Below, piece by piece: positions 1-5,318 of a stretch of DNA of 5,690 nt. The notes below the pieces were generated by a model. It did no database searches. It was not told the origin of the DNA and saw only the letters and a list, made by a program, of their open reading frames with translations. A program made the position numbers and the translations under genes. This DNA comes from Gemmatimonadales bacterium (GTDB taxonomy: Bacteria; Gemmatimonadota; Gemmatimonadetes; Gemmatimonadales; GWC2-71-9), in NCBI GenBank assembly GCA_013813145.1, contig JACCSE010000457.1:1-5690 (forward strand), written 5' to 3'. The first letter of the stretch is position 1. Every line of letters starts with the position of its first letter.

Positions 1-947
1 GATCGGAACGCGAGCGTATTGACGAACAGCCCGATCAGCCCCTCGATCTTTACGTTGGTCCGGCCGGCAATCGGTGCTCCGACCACGATATCCCGCCGGC
101 CGGTGTACCGGGCCAGGAGCACGTGGAACGCGGCCAGCAGTACCATGAACAGTGTCGCGTGCTCCTGCCGGCCGAGCGCGGTGAGTCCGCGAAACAGGTC
201 ATCGGAGAAGAGTTTGCCCTCTCTCGCTCCGCGGTAGCTCTGTACCGCCGGCCGGGGTCGGTCGGCCGGCAAATCCAGCACCGGCGGAACCCCGGCGAGC
301 TGCGCCTGCCAGTACCCGAGCTGCCGCTCGAGCCGCTCGCCCTGGAGCCATGCCTGCTGCCAGACGGCGTAGTCGGCATATTGGATGGGAAGCTCGGGAA
401 GCCGCGGCGACTCGCCGAGATGATAGGCTCGGTAGCACTCGCTGAGCTCGCGGTAGAGCACGCTGCTGGACCAGCCGTCGCTCACGATGTGGTGGATCAC
501 CAGCATCAGCAGGTGCTCGTCAGGTCCCACACGCAGCAGGCGGGCGCGGAGCAGCGGCCCCCGGGCCAGGTCGAACGGCTGGGCGGCCTCCTCGGTGGCC
601 AATCGCAGAACCGTCTCCTCACTCACCACCCCAGCCGGGGGGACCGGCACGATGGGGATCGGGACGCTCGCCGGTGGCAACACGACCTGACGCGGCTTGC
701 CGTTCTCAGCCGGGAAGGTGGTGCGCAGCGCCTCATGGCGGGCCACCACCGTATCGAGCGATCGGTGAAGCGCCGCCAAGTCCAGCAGCCCCGTGAGGCG
801 CAGAGCGGTCGGCATGTTATAGAAAGGCGAGTGCGGCTCCAACTGGTCCAGGAACCAGAGGCGCTGCTGCGCGAAGGAAAGCGGGAGCGGGTCCGCCGTC
901 CTATCTCGAGGAAGGATATCACTAGCCCGCCAGCCGGGATCGCTCAT
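1..947 (-). CDS. Nonribosomal peptide synthetase, N-terminal condensation domain (3' end outside window)
   Basis: The visible 315 residues are nearly one whole condensation (C) domain, which forms the peptide bond between carrier-protein-bound aminoacyl or peptidyl groups on a cytosolic megaenzyme. Core motifs appear in order: C1 SFAQQRLWFLDQ (residues 24-35), C2 RHEALRTTF (70-78), C3 HHIVSDGW (152-159) with the second catalytic His at 153, C4 YADYAVWQ (190-197), and C5 from about IVVGAPIAGR to GLFVNTLAFR (287-315). C6, C7 and all later domains lie past the left edge. The C1 and C3 wording is typical of LCL-type domains joining two L-residues. The start is ATG at 947, with only about 23 residues before C1. 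It lies 3 bp after the MbtH-like stop, so the two genes are surely co-transcribed and probably translationally coupled. Domain identity is certain; substrate and product cannot be inferred because no adenylation domain is visible. No frameshift was seen. Confidence 0.95.
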   Translation of the reverse strand, partial: MSDPGWRASDILPRDRTADPLPLSFAQQRLWFLDQLEPHSPFYNMPTALRLTGLLDLAALHRSLDTVVARHEALRTTFPAENGKPRQVVLPPASVPIPIVPVPPAGVVSEETVLRLATEEAAQPFDLARGPLLRARLLRVGPDEHLLMLVIHHIVSDGWSSSVLYRELSECYRAYHLGESPRLPELPIQYADYAVWQQAWLQGERLERQLGYWQAQLAGVPPVLDLPADRPRPAVQSYRGAREGKLFSDDLFRGLTALGRQEHATLFMVLLAAFHVLLARYTGRRDIVVGAPIAGRTNVKIEGLIGLFVNTLAFR

Positions 948-950
948 GGC

Positions 951-1184
951 TCAACCCCGCTCCGCGGGGCCTCCCTCTTCCATCTGCCGCCGGACGCTCA
1001 GCGGCCGCATGTCGGTCCAGACCTGCTCGATGTGACTGAGGCACTCCGCTTTGGTGCCTTGCTTGCCCCCGTCCCGCCAGCCGGCCGGGTTCTCCCGGTC
1101 GACCGGCCAGATGGAGTACTGCTCCTCGTGATTGACGACGACCTTGTACGCGGTCGTGTCCTCCTCCTCCTCTTCCCAGGTCAT
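951..1184 (-). CDS. mbtH: MbtH-like protein (NRPS adenylation-domain chaperone)
   Basis: This 77-residue protein belongs to the MbtH-like family, small proteins that bind NRPS adenylation domains and are often needed for their folding or activity. The family signature is complete: N18-x-E20-x-Q22-x-S24-x-W26-P27, then P33-x-G35-W36, then a C-L-x-x-I element at 48-52 and WTDMRP at 56-61. The length is normal for the family. The start ATG at 1184 has a good ribosome binding site (AAGGGA) 6 nt upstream and gives the usual short N-terminus before the first conserved strand. An odd feature is the run of five glutamates at residues 4-8, encoded by GAA and four GAG codons. The NRPS follows after 3 bp, the common mbtH-NRPS arrangement, so this protein most likely serves adenylation domains of that synthetase. 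A much longer reading frame continues upstream but is antisense to preA and is not believed. Confidence 0.96.
   Translation of the reverse strand: MTWEEEEEDTTAYKVVVNHEEQYSIWPVDRENPAGWRDGGKQGTKAECLSHIEQVWTDMRPLSVRRQMEEGGPAERG
955..969 (-). promoter_or_regulatory. Small hairpin over the mbtH end and the NRPS Shine-Dalgarno
   Basis: CCCCGC (969-964 on the minus strand) can pair with GCGGGG (960-955) around the loop GGA, giving a 6-bp GC stem. The GGGG at 958-955 lies 7 nt before the NRPS ATG and is the best ribosome-binding candidate, so it would be paired in this hairpin. A ribosome finishing mbtH, whose stop is at 953-951, would melt the stem. This fits translational coupling. The pairing is seen in sequence; the regulatory role is inferred. 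Confidence 0.4.
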
Positions 1185-1190
1185 TCCGAA

Positions 1191-1196
1191 TCCCTT
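1191..1196 (-). promoter_or_regulatory. Ribosome binding site of the MbtH-like gene
   Basis: AAGGGA lies 6 nt upstream of ATG 1184 on the minus strand. It supports the short 77-residue gene model over the long open frame that continues upstream into the preA antisense strand. Confidence 0.65.
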
Positions 1197-1464
1197 GTGC
1201 TCGGGTACGGCCGGCGCGGCGGGGCCAGGCTTGCGATAGAAATGGCCGACACGGTGATCTGACGACCTGGCTGGGTCTGATGGACGATAGGTAGCGCTGG
1301 AAGATCGGCTCGCGGATCCGAGGAAGTCGGCCGCCGGTCCAATATGCGGCTCCGGCTCAGGGTCCGGAAGCCCCTTTCGGGAACGGGGATAGGGTCGCTC
1401 CCAGCCTGCAGATTCCGGCACTCGCCGGTTCGCGAAAGCGACCTCGAGCCCTCCTCCAATGGGT

Positions 1465-1493
1465 TTGCACCCTGGTGCACCAGGTCGTAAGTT
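1465..1493 (+). promoter_or_regulatory. Possible promoter of the preA-like gene (leaderless)
   Basis: A TTGCAC box (1465-1470) is separated by exactly 17 nt from TAAGTT (1488-1493). The TAAGTT box matches only T1, A2 and T6 of the -10 consensus, and TTGCAC is a partial -35 match. If used, transcription would begin at about 1500, which is the ATG itself. This agrees with the absence of a well-placed Shine-Dalgarno. The spacer is filled by the 1471-1484 palindrome. The match is weak, so the call is tentative. Confidence 0.25.
1471..1484. repeat. Perfect 14-bp palindrome upstream of preA (candidate operator)
   Basis: CCTGGTGCACCAGG equals its own reverse complement over all 14 bases. It ends 15 nt before the preA ATG at 1500. 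Its symmetry and place suit a dimeric repressor operator covering the core promoter. It has no spacer, so an RNA hairpin would need to lose central pairs to form a loop, which makes a DNA-binding site the likelier reading. The regulator is unknown; no regulator gene lies in the window. Confidence 0.45.
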
Positions 1494-1499
1494 GCGCGC

Positions 1500-2618
1500 A
1501 TGCCAATAGATCGCTCGGTCGACTTTACCGGCATTCGATTCCACAATCCCTTCCTCCTCTCCTCCGCCCCTCCGACAGAGTCGGAGAGCAACATCCTCCG
1601 CGCGTTCGAGGCCGGTTGGGGCGGGGTGGTGACGAAGACGATCGGGCTTCATCCGGTCGTGAACGTCCTCGGCGCCAAGGCGAAGTTCATGCGGACCTCC
1701 CCCGAGGACGCCTTCGTCTCCATGAAAAAGCGCCCCGGCGCGGCGCTTCATTCCTCCTGGAACTGGGAGCTCATCTCCGATAAGACCCTCGACTGGTGGC
1801 TCCCCCGCATCCGGCGGATCAAGGCTGCGTTCCCCGACCGGGTGCTCATCGCCTCGGTCATGGCGGGCTCCGGCAACGACAAGGAGTTGCAGAACTGGCA
1901 GCGGCTCGCCAGCGAGTGCCAGGACGCGGGGGCCGACGGGCTGGAGCTCAACTTCTCCTGTCCCCATATGGACCGGCGGGACATGGGGTCCAACATCGGC
2001 AAGGATCAGGGACTCTGCTCGGTGGTGACCGAGGCGGTGAAGGAGGTGGCGAGCGTGCCGGTCTGGTGCAAGCTCACCCCGGCAACGGCCGAGATCGAAG
2101 TCGAGGCGGGAGCCTGCTTCCGGGGCGGCGCCGATGCCATCGTCTCCTCGAACACCTTTCCTTCCATCCCGCTGATCGACCCCGACACGTTGGAGTTCGA
2201 GATCAACGTGGACGGCCTCGTCTCCAGCGGTGGACTCGGCGGGCCGGCGATCCTGCCGCTGTCGCTGGCCAAGATGGCGCAGATGACCCGCGCGTTCCCC
2301 GACGGGAGCTTCTCCGGCATCGGGGGAATCTCCGACTTCAGCCAGGCGCTCTCCTACATCCTGCTCGGCTGCGGCACGGTGCAGGTCTGTACCGCCGCCA
2401 TGCTCGATCAGGCGGTGGGGCCGAACGTGATCAAGCGGCTCCTGGCGGGGCTGGATGCGTTTCTGGAGCGGAACGCGGAGCGAGGGTGGAGCGGGGTGGA
2501 GGACTTCCGCGGGCTCCGGCGGGACCGGATCGTCCCCCAGTCGGAGATTCGCCGGCCGGACGCGGCGGACTACCACTCGGGGTACGAGGTGGCGGAGGGG
2601 TACGCAAGCAACCCGTAG
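1500..2618 (+). CDS. preA: PreA-like dihydropyrimidine dehydrogenase/DHOD-family flavoprotein lacking the Fe-S domain
   Basis: The 372-residue protein is an FMN-binding TIM-barrel of the dihydroorotate/dihydropyrimidine dehydrogenase family, closest by eye to PreA, which reduces uracil and thymine to their dihydro forms together with the PreT subunit. Landmarks: GWGGVVTKTIG at 39-49, ELNFSCPH at 149-156 with conserved Asn151 and the expected catalytic Cys154, WCKLTP at 189-194 with Lys191, SNT at 217-219, SSGGLGGPAI at 242-251, and the FMN-phosphate elements SGIGGI (272-277) and GCGTVQVCTA (290-299). The start is fixed by an in-frame TAA at 1488 with no other start codon between. Classical E. 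coli PreA has about 411 residues and ends in two [4Fe-4S] clusters. Here no CxxCxxC motif follows the barrel, and the tail (about 340-372) is short, polar and cysteine-free. No PreT gene is in the window. Family assignment is firm, but substrate and electron donor are open. The gene is convergent with the urate oxidase gene. Confidence 0.88.
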   Translation: MPIDRSVDFTGIRFHNPFLLSSAPPTESESNILRAFEAGWGGVVTKTIGLHPVVNVLGAKAKFMRTSPEDAFVSMKKRPGAALHSSWNWELISDKTLDWWLPRIRRIKAAFPDRVLIASVMAGSGNDKELQNWQRLASECQDAGADGLELNFSCPHMDRRDMGSNIGKDQGLCSVVTEAVKEVASVPVWCKLTPATAEIEVEAGACFRGGADAIVSSNTFPSIPLIDPDTLEFEINVDGLVSSGGLGGPAILPLSLAKMAQMTRAFPDGSFSGIGGISDFSQALSYILLGCGTVQVCTAAMLDQAVGPNVIKRLLAGLDAFLERNAERGWSGVEDFRGLRRDRIVPQSEIRRPDAADYHSGYEVAEGYASNP

Positions 2619-2646
2619 GGGCGAGGTTTGCCTCGCCCTTACGGGT
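2611..2646. repeat. Long palindrome holding both convergent stop codons (terminator-like or dispersed repeat)
   Basis: ACCCGTA (2611-2617) pairs with TACGGGT (2640-2646), G2618 faces T2639, and GGGCGAGG (2619-2626) pairs with CCTCGCCC (2631-2638) around the loop TTTG. This is a 16-position stem with a single wobble. Bulging A2610 lets three further pairs form (2607-2609 with 2647-2649). The stop of preA (TAG 2616-2618) and the stop of urate oxidase (TAA, 2641-2639 on the minus strand) lie in opposite arms. It could end transcription from both sides, but neither side has a T-tract, so it is not a canonical intrinsic terminator. Its GC-rich form, with a palindromic core and tiny loop, also recalls dispersed palindromic repeats of high-GC genomes. 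Confidence 0.75.
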
Positions 2647-3493
2647 GCTGGGGACGCCCGATCACCGCCTCGATCTTTCCGTACGGCTCCCCGCTCGCCA
2701 CGAAGATCTCATTCGGATTCTCCAGACCGAACGGCGTGAGATCCACCAGCAGATGATGCCGGTTCGGCAGCACCAGCCGGATCTCCCCGATCTCCGCGCA
2801 GTTTGCCAGCGCCGCCTCCCCCATCGCGTACAGCGTGTGCTGCACCGACGCCGACTCGTGCCGGGCGAACGTCTCGATCAGCGCCGTGCGCACCGCGCTC
2901 CAGGCCATGCCGTAGTCCCGCGGCGGGCGGGCGTACTTCCAGCGCGCCTCGACGTCGGTTGCCAGGATGCGGTCGTCCGTCTCCTTCAGCGTGGTATAGC
3001 CGTCGCGGAGAAAGCCGGTGAACGCCGATCCGGACGTCTTGAGCAGCCCGAGGCCCTCGAGCCCCGCTTCCACTTCCGCGCGCGTCCCCTCCACCGTCAC
3101 GGTCGCCAGGCGGCGCTCCGCGGATCCTCTCGCAAAGGCGTGCTCCTCTGGAGCGCCGGCCGCGCTCAGCCGGTCCCATCGGTGCACCGACAGGGCGATC
3201 ATCGCCCGGTGCGCCGCCGGGCAGGCGCCGAGAAAGTGGCGGCCCAGCCGCTCGCCGAACTCCTCCGGCGGGTCCACCGGTCCCCGTCGAGCCAGCGCGT
3301 ATACCGTGTTCTTCATCGTGTCGGTGGGGAGGACCTGCGCGTTGTCGCCGTCGGTGTGAGTCGGGCCGAACTCCCCCTGGAGCTGGACCTCGACCGTCAG
3401 GTCGTGCAGCCCGTGTCGCGCGGCGCCGCGGTCGACCTTCACCAGCCGCACAGCCGCCTTGCCGTAGCCGTTCCAGACCAGCCGGGAGCTCAT
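2639..3493 (-). CDS. pucL: Urate oxidase (factor-independent urate hydroxylase)
   Basis: Urate oxidase oxidises urate with O2 to 5-hydroxyisourate and H2O2 in the first committed step of the ureide pathway, without metal or flavin. The 284 residues match the usual length of about 300 for the two-T-fold-domain monomer. Visible landmarks are YGKAAVRLVKV with Lys12, HTDGDN (46-51), LPTDTMKNTVYALA with Thr57-Asp58 (catalytic Thr), AFTGFLRDGYTTL around Phe158, DRILATDVEARW with Arg175, SVQHTLY with Gln218, and LPNRHH with His246. These correspond to the Lys-Thr-His catalytic set and the Phe/Arg/Gln urate-binding residues of the Aspergillus enzyme. The start ATG at 3493 has GGGGAAG 7 nt upstream and lies 3 bp after the HIU hydrolase stop. 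It is the last gene of the operon. It stands alone and is not fused to OHCU decarboxylase as in Bacillus PucL. No peroxisomal-type or secretion signal is seen. The C-terminal codons lie in the shared palindrome. Confidence 0.96.
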   Translation of the reverse strand: MSSRLVWNGYGKAAVRLVKVDRGAARHGLHDLTVEVQLQGEFGPTHTDGDNAQVLPTDTMKNTVYALARRGPVDPPEEFGERLGRHFLGACPAAHRAMIALSVHRWDRLSAAGAPEEHAFARGSAERRLATVTVEGTRAEVEAGLEGLGLLKTSGSAFTGFLRDGYTTLKETDDRILATDVEARWKYARPPRDYGMAWSAVRTALIETFARHESASVQHTLYAMGEAALANCAEIGEIRLVLPNRHHLLVDLTPFGLENPNEIFVASGEPYGKIEAVIGRPQHP

Positions 3494-3496
3494 GAC

Positions 3497-3829
3497 TCAA
3501 CTTCCCCGGTAGGTGGAATAGCCGAAAGGCGAGAGGAGCAACGGAAGATGATAGTGGGGCACTCCGTCCCGGACCTCGAATTCGATGACCACGCGAGCGT
3601 AGAGCGATTCCCTGCCTGCCGAGCGGAACCAGGCCCCGGTCTCGAACACGAGGCGATATCCGCCCGCGGGAACCCCGCCAGGAAGCCAGTCGCCTATCCG
3701 ACCATCTCTGTCGGTCGAGGACATGGCCAACGGCTCGGCGGCGGCGCCCGCCCGCTCCAGCCGCACCGCCATCCCTGAAGCTGGCCGTCCGGCGCTGGTG
3801 TCGAGGACGTGGCTCGTGATCCGGGTCAT
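3497..3829 (-). CDS. uraH: 5-hydroxyisourate hydrolase (transthyretin-like)
   Basis: HIU hydrolase opens the ring of 5-hydroxyisourate, the urate oxidase product, to OHCU. The 110-residue length is typical of the homotetrameric transthyretin-like enzyme. The protein begins with the family pattern SHVLDTSAGRPA (residues 6-17, with conserved His7), has the TDRDGR segment with Arg44, then HYHLPLLLSPFGYSTYRGS at the C-terminus (92-110). The terminal YRGS tetrapeptide is the hallmark that separates HIU hydrolases from true transthyretins. The start ATG at 3829 overlaps the OHCU decarboxylase stop by 4 bp (ATGA), which implies coupled translation; the same frame continues upstream in shadow, but homology begins exactly here. 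No signal peptide is present, so it is a cytosolic form. The codons for the last residues double as the ribosome binding site of the urate oxidase gene. Confidence 0.96.
   Translation of the reverse strand: MTRITSHVLDTSAGRPASGMAVRLERAGAAAEPLAMSSTDRDGRIGDWLPGGVPAGGYRLVFETGAWFRSAGRESLYARVVIEFEVRDGVPHYHLPLLLSPFGYSTYRGS
3501..3507 (-). promoter_or_regulatory. Ribosome binding site of urate oxidase inside the uraH YRGS codons
   Basis: GGGGAAG on the minus strand is a strong Shine-Dalgarno match 7 nt before the urate oxidase ATG at 3493. It is embedded in the CGG GGA AGT codons for Arg-Gly-Ser at the end of HIU hydrolase. It decides the ATG at 3493 over the ATG at 3500, which opens an unrelated frame. 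Confidence 0.6.
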
Positions 3830-4335
3830 GGGCCGCCGATGAGAGTCCGCAGTCGAAGCCGGGTGATCTTCCGCTGTTCTCCCGCCGCGACCGCGCGCTC
3901 GCGCTCGGGATCGCTGTTCATACGCCGCTCGATATCCGCCAGCAGCTCCTCGCCGCTCCGGCCCGCGGCGCACACCAGGTAGATCCGCCCGAACCGCCGC
4001 TCGTACGCCGCGTTCGCCTCCGCCAGCGCGGCCCGGGTCGCGGCACCGGATCGGGCGGCGGCACCCTGCTCGCCGGCCGACCACGCCTGGGCCGCGGCAC
4101 TGGTCGGTGCGGCGGCATGGCGCTCGCCGATTCGCGGATGGTGCGCGAAGGCCTCGTCCCAGTCCGCGCGCCCCATCTCGCGCCAGGCGTCGTCGGCGGC
4201 CGCGAGCATAGCCTCGGGGCTCCCGAAGGGCCGGCGGACGAGCATCCTGTCCACCCAGCGCGACGACCCGCAGCAGGAGCGGAGCCGCTCCGCGGCCTCG
4301 GGGCGGGGAAGGGCGTTGAGCCCCTCCAGCGTCAC
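3826..4335 (-). CDS. uraD: 2-oxo-4-hydroxy-4-carboxy-5-ureidoimidazoline (OHCU) decarboxylase
   Basis: OHCU decarboxylase converts the HIU hydrolase product to (S)-allantoin, making the reaction fast and stereospecific. The 169 residues fit the all-helical family (about 160-180). Visible motifs are the FxxHHPRIGE block at 63-71, with the catalytic His66 of HPxIG, SAGEQ at 86-90 with conserved Glu89, and the core YERRFGRIYLVCAAGRS at 111-127, followed by EELL (129-132), R137-R138, DPERE (142-146) and EQRKITRLRLR (153-163). The start is GTG at 4335, which overlaps the allantoicase TGA (GTGA). No ATG gives a better N-terminus, and the MTLEGLNALP opening resembles the family start. It is a stand-alone enzyme here, whereas in some bacteria it is fused to urate oxidase or HIU hydrolase. 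No frameshift or missing key residue was seen. Confidence 0.95.
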   Translation of the reverse strand: MTLEGLNALPRPEAAERLRSCCGSSRWVDRMLVRRPFGSPEAMLAAADDAWREMGRADWDEAFAHHPRIGERHAAAPTSAAAQAWSAGEQGAAARSGAATRAALAEANAAYERRFGRIYLVCAAGRSGEELLADIERRMNSDPERERAVAAGEQRKITRLRLRTLIGGP

Positions 4336-5318
4336 TCGACCACCGTGCCGAACAGCCGGAGCCGCGCGATACCACCGTCCGGATAGATCGCGAGCCGGGC
4401 GTGAGTGGCCCGGCCCGCCGACACCTCGAACCGGTGCTGGGTGTGAGGCTGGATCGAGGTGCGCGGAAGGAGCGTGGTCCAGGCGGTGTCGGTGCCGGGG
4501 AGGTCTTCAGGCGCGGTCGCCGCGGCGTCGCAGACGTGGACCGCGCAGCTCTCCGGCGCGTTGCCCTTGAAGTGATCGGTATCCACCTCGACCCGCCGGA
4601 TCATCCCGCGCGCAGCCAACCTGACGATGGTCCAGTCGTGCCCCGGCCCGCGGCGGCGCCGGGTTTCCCAGCCATCTCCCATGTGGGTCGAGCGGCCCGG
4701 CAGGATGAGGTTGTGCCGGTGCCCGAAGAACATATCGCTACAGGCGACGACCAAGGCGCCGTTCTCCAGCGCCGCCAGATCTACCGTCGCGCCCGGCAGC
4801 AGCCCGGCACCGCGCGCCGGCTCACCGTACACCCGGAGACGGGCCACACCGCCGTCGGGATAAATGTTGAACCTCAGGTGGGTGACTCGTTCCCGGTCCG
4901 GAATGGAGAAGAGGTTCTCGGCATCGCCTCGGAGCGCGGAGCGGGGAAGGACTTCCTTCCATTCCGCGCCAGTCCCCCCCGCGAGTGCCTGGGCGTCGGT
5001 CGCGCCGTCCACCGCGCAGGCCTCGATCGAGCACTGTTCGGGATAGTTGCCCTTGAAGAAGCTGGTGTCCACCACCACGCCGTGCAGCACCGCGGGTATC
5101 CCGAGCCGGACGATGCACCAGTCGTGGCCCGGGGTGCGGCGGCGGCGGGTCTCCCAGCCGTCCATCCACTTGCCCCGGTCGGTGTACTCGCCCTCGCGCC
5201 AGACCGGCTTCTCGGGCCTGAGCAGGTTCTCCTTGGGCGCGAAGAACTCGTCGTTGGCCAGCAGCACCTCACCTCCGAGGCGCACCGCGGCGACGTCCAC
5301 CAGGTCCGTGAATGTCAT
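4332..5318 (-). CDS. alc: Allantoicase (allantoate amidinohydrolase)
   Basis: Allantoicase hydrolyses allantoate to (S)-ureidoglycolate and urea. The 328-residue protein has the family's two-fold repeat of jelly-roll domains. The first copy carries DGWETRRRR (53-61), PGHDW (63-67), DTSFFKGNYPE (84-94) and NIYPDGGVARLRVYG (151-165). The second carries DGWETRRRR (215-223), PGHDW (225-229), DTDHFKGNAPE (246-256) and AIYPDGGIARLRLFG (310-324). The N-terminal LGGEVLLANDEFFAPKENL (14-32) is also characteristic. ATG at 5318 overlaps the allantoinase stop by 4 bp (ATGA), and the end overlaps the OHCU decarboxylase start, so the gene lies within one translationally coupled operon. No signal peptide is visible. 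Its presence in place of allantoate amidohydrolase predicts release of urea, not ammonia, at this step. Confidence 0.97.
   Translation of the reverse strand: MTFTDLVDVAAVRLGGEVLLANDEFFAPKENLLRPEKPVWREGEYTDRGKWMDGWETRRRRTPGHDWCIVRLGIPAVLHGVVVDTSFFKGNYPEQCSIEACAVDGATDAQALAGGTGAEWKEVLPRSALRGDAENLFSIPDRERVTHLRFNIYPDGGVARLRVYGEPARGAGLLPGATVDLAALENGALVVACSDMFFGHRHNLILPGRSTHMGDGWETRRRRGPGHDWTIVRLAARGMIRRVEVDTDHFKGNAPESCAVHVCDAAATAPEDLPGTDTAWTTLLPRTSIQPHTQHRFEVSAGRATHARLAIYPDGGIARLRLFGTVVE

Larger units (their letters stand above)
1185..1499. other. Divergent intergenic region between mbtH-NRPS and preA
   Basis: This 315-bp stretch has no credible gene and should hold the promoters of both divergent units. 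Inverted repeats seen are a perfect 14-bp palindrome at 1471-1484, an imperfect GGCTCCGG...CCGGAAGCC pair at 1348-1355/1364-1372 (one bulged A), CCCC/GGGG flanks with one internal mismatch at 1371-1388, and TTCGCGAA at 1429-1436. No convincing sigma70-type promoter could be found for the minus-strand NRPS unit. Open frames crossing the region lack any recognisable protein. Confidence 0.7.

Noticed and set aside
123..1262. A 379-residue plus-strand open frame over the NRPS and mbtH
   Set aside because: It is antisense to a condensation domain with all core motifs and to a complete MbtH-like protein, and has no recognisable domain.
1371..1388. CCCC...GGGG inverted repeat as a riboswitch or terminator element
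   Set aside because: The arms are short, have a mismatch and leave a loop too small to fold fully. In GC-rich DNA this may be chance.
1983..2000. Loss of the catalytic cysteine in the PreA-like protein (Ile166 in the MGSNIG loop)
   Set aside because: In the DHOD/DPD family the catalytic Cys is the one in the N-x-S-C-P motif, and that is present as Cys154. The Ile position lies in the following mobile loop and is not the catalytic residue.
951..2576. A 541-residue minus-strand open frame that contains the MbtH-like sequence at its end
   Set aside because: All but the last 77 residues are antisense to preA or intergenic and resemble no protein. The MbtH start at 1184 has its own ribosome binding site and the normal family length.
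2611..2646. Canonical rho-independent terminator
   Set aside because: The stem is strong, but no T-run follows it on either strand, so only a terminator-like or repeat-like label is justified.
1796..3778. A 660-residue plus-strand open frame
   Set aside because: It crosses preA out of frame, the palindrome, and the antisense of urate oxidase and HIU hydrolase. Its composition is Arg/Gly/Pro-rich shadow coding typical of high-GC DNA.
3497..4375. HIU hydrolase extended upstream to 292 residues as a fusion protein
   Set aside because: The extra N-terminal part is the out-of-frame shadow of OHCU decarboxylase. The HIU hydrolase family sequence begins exactly at the ATG at 3829.
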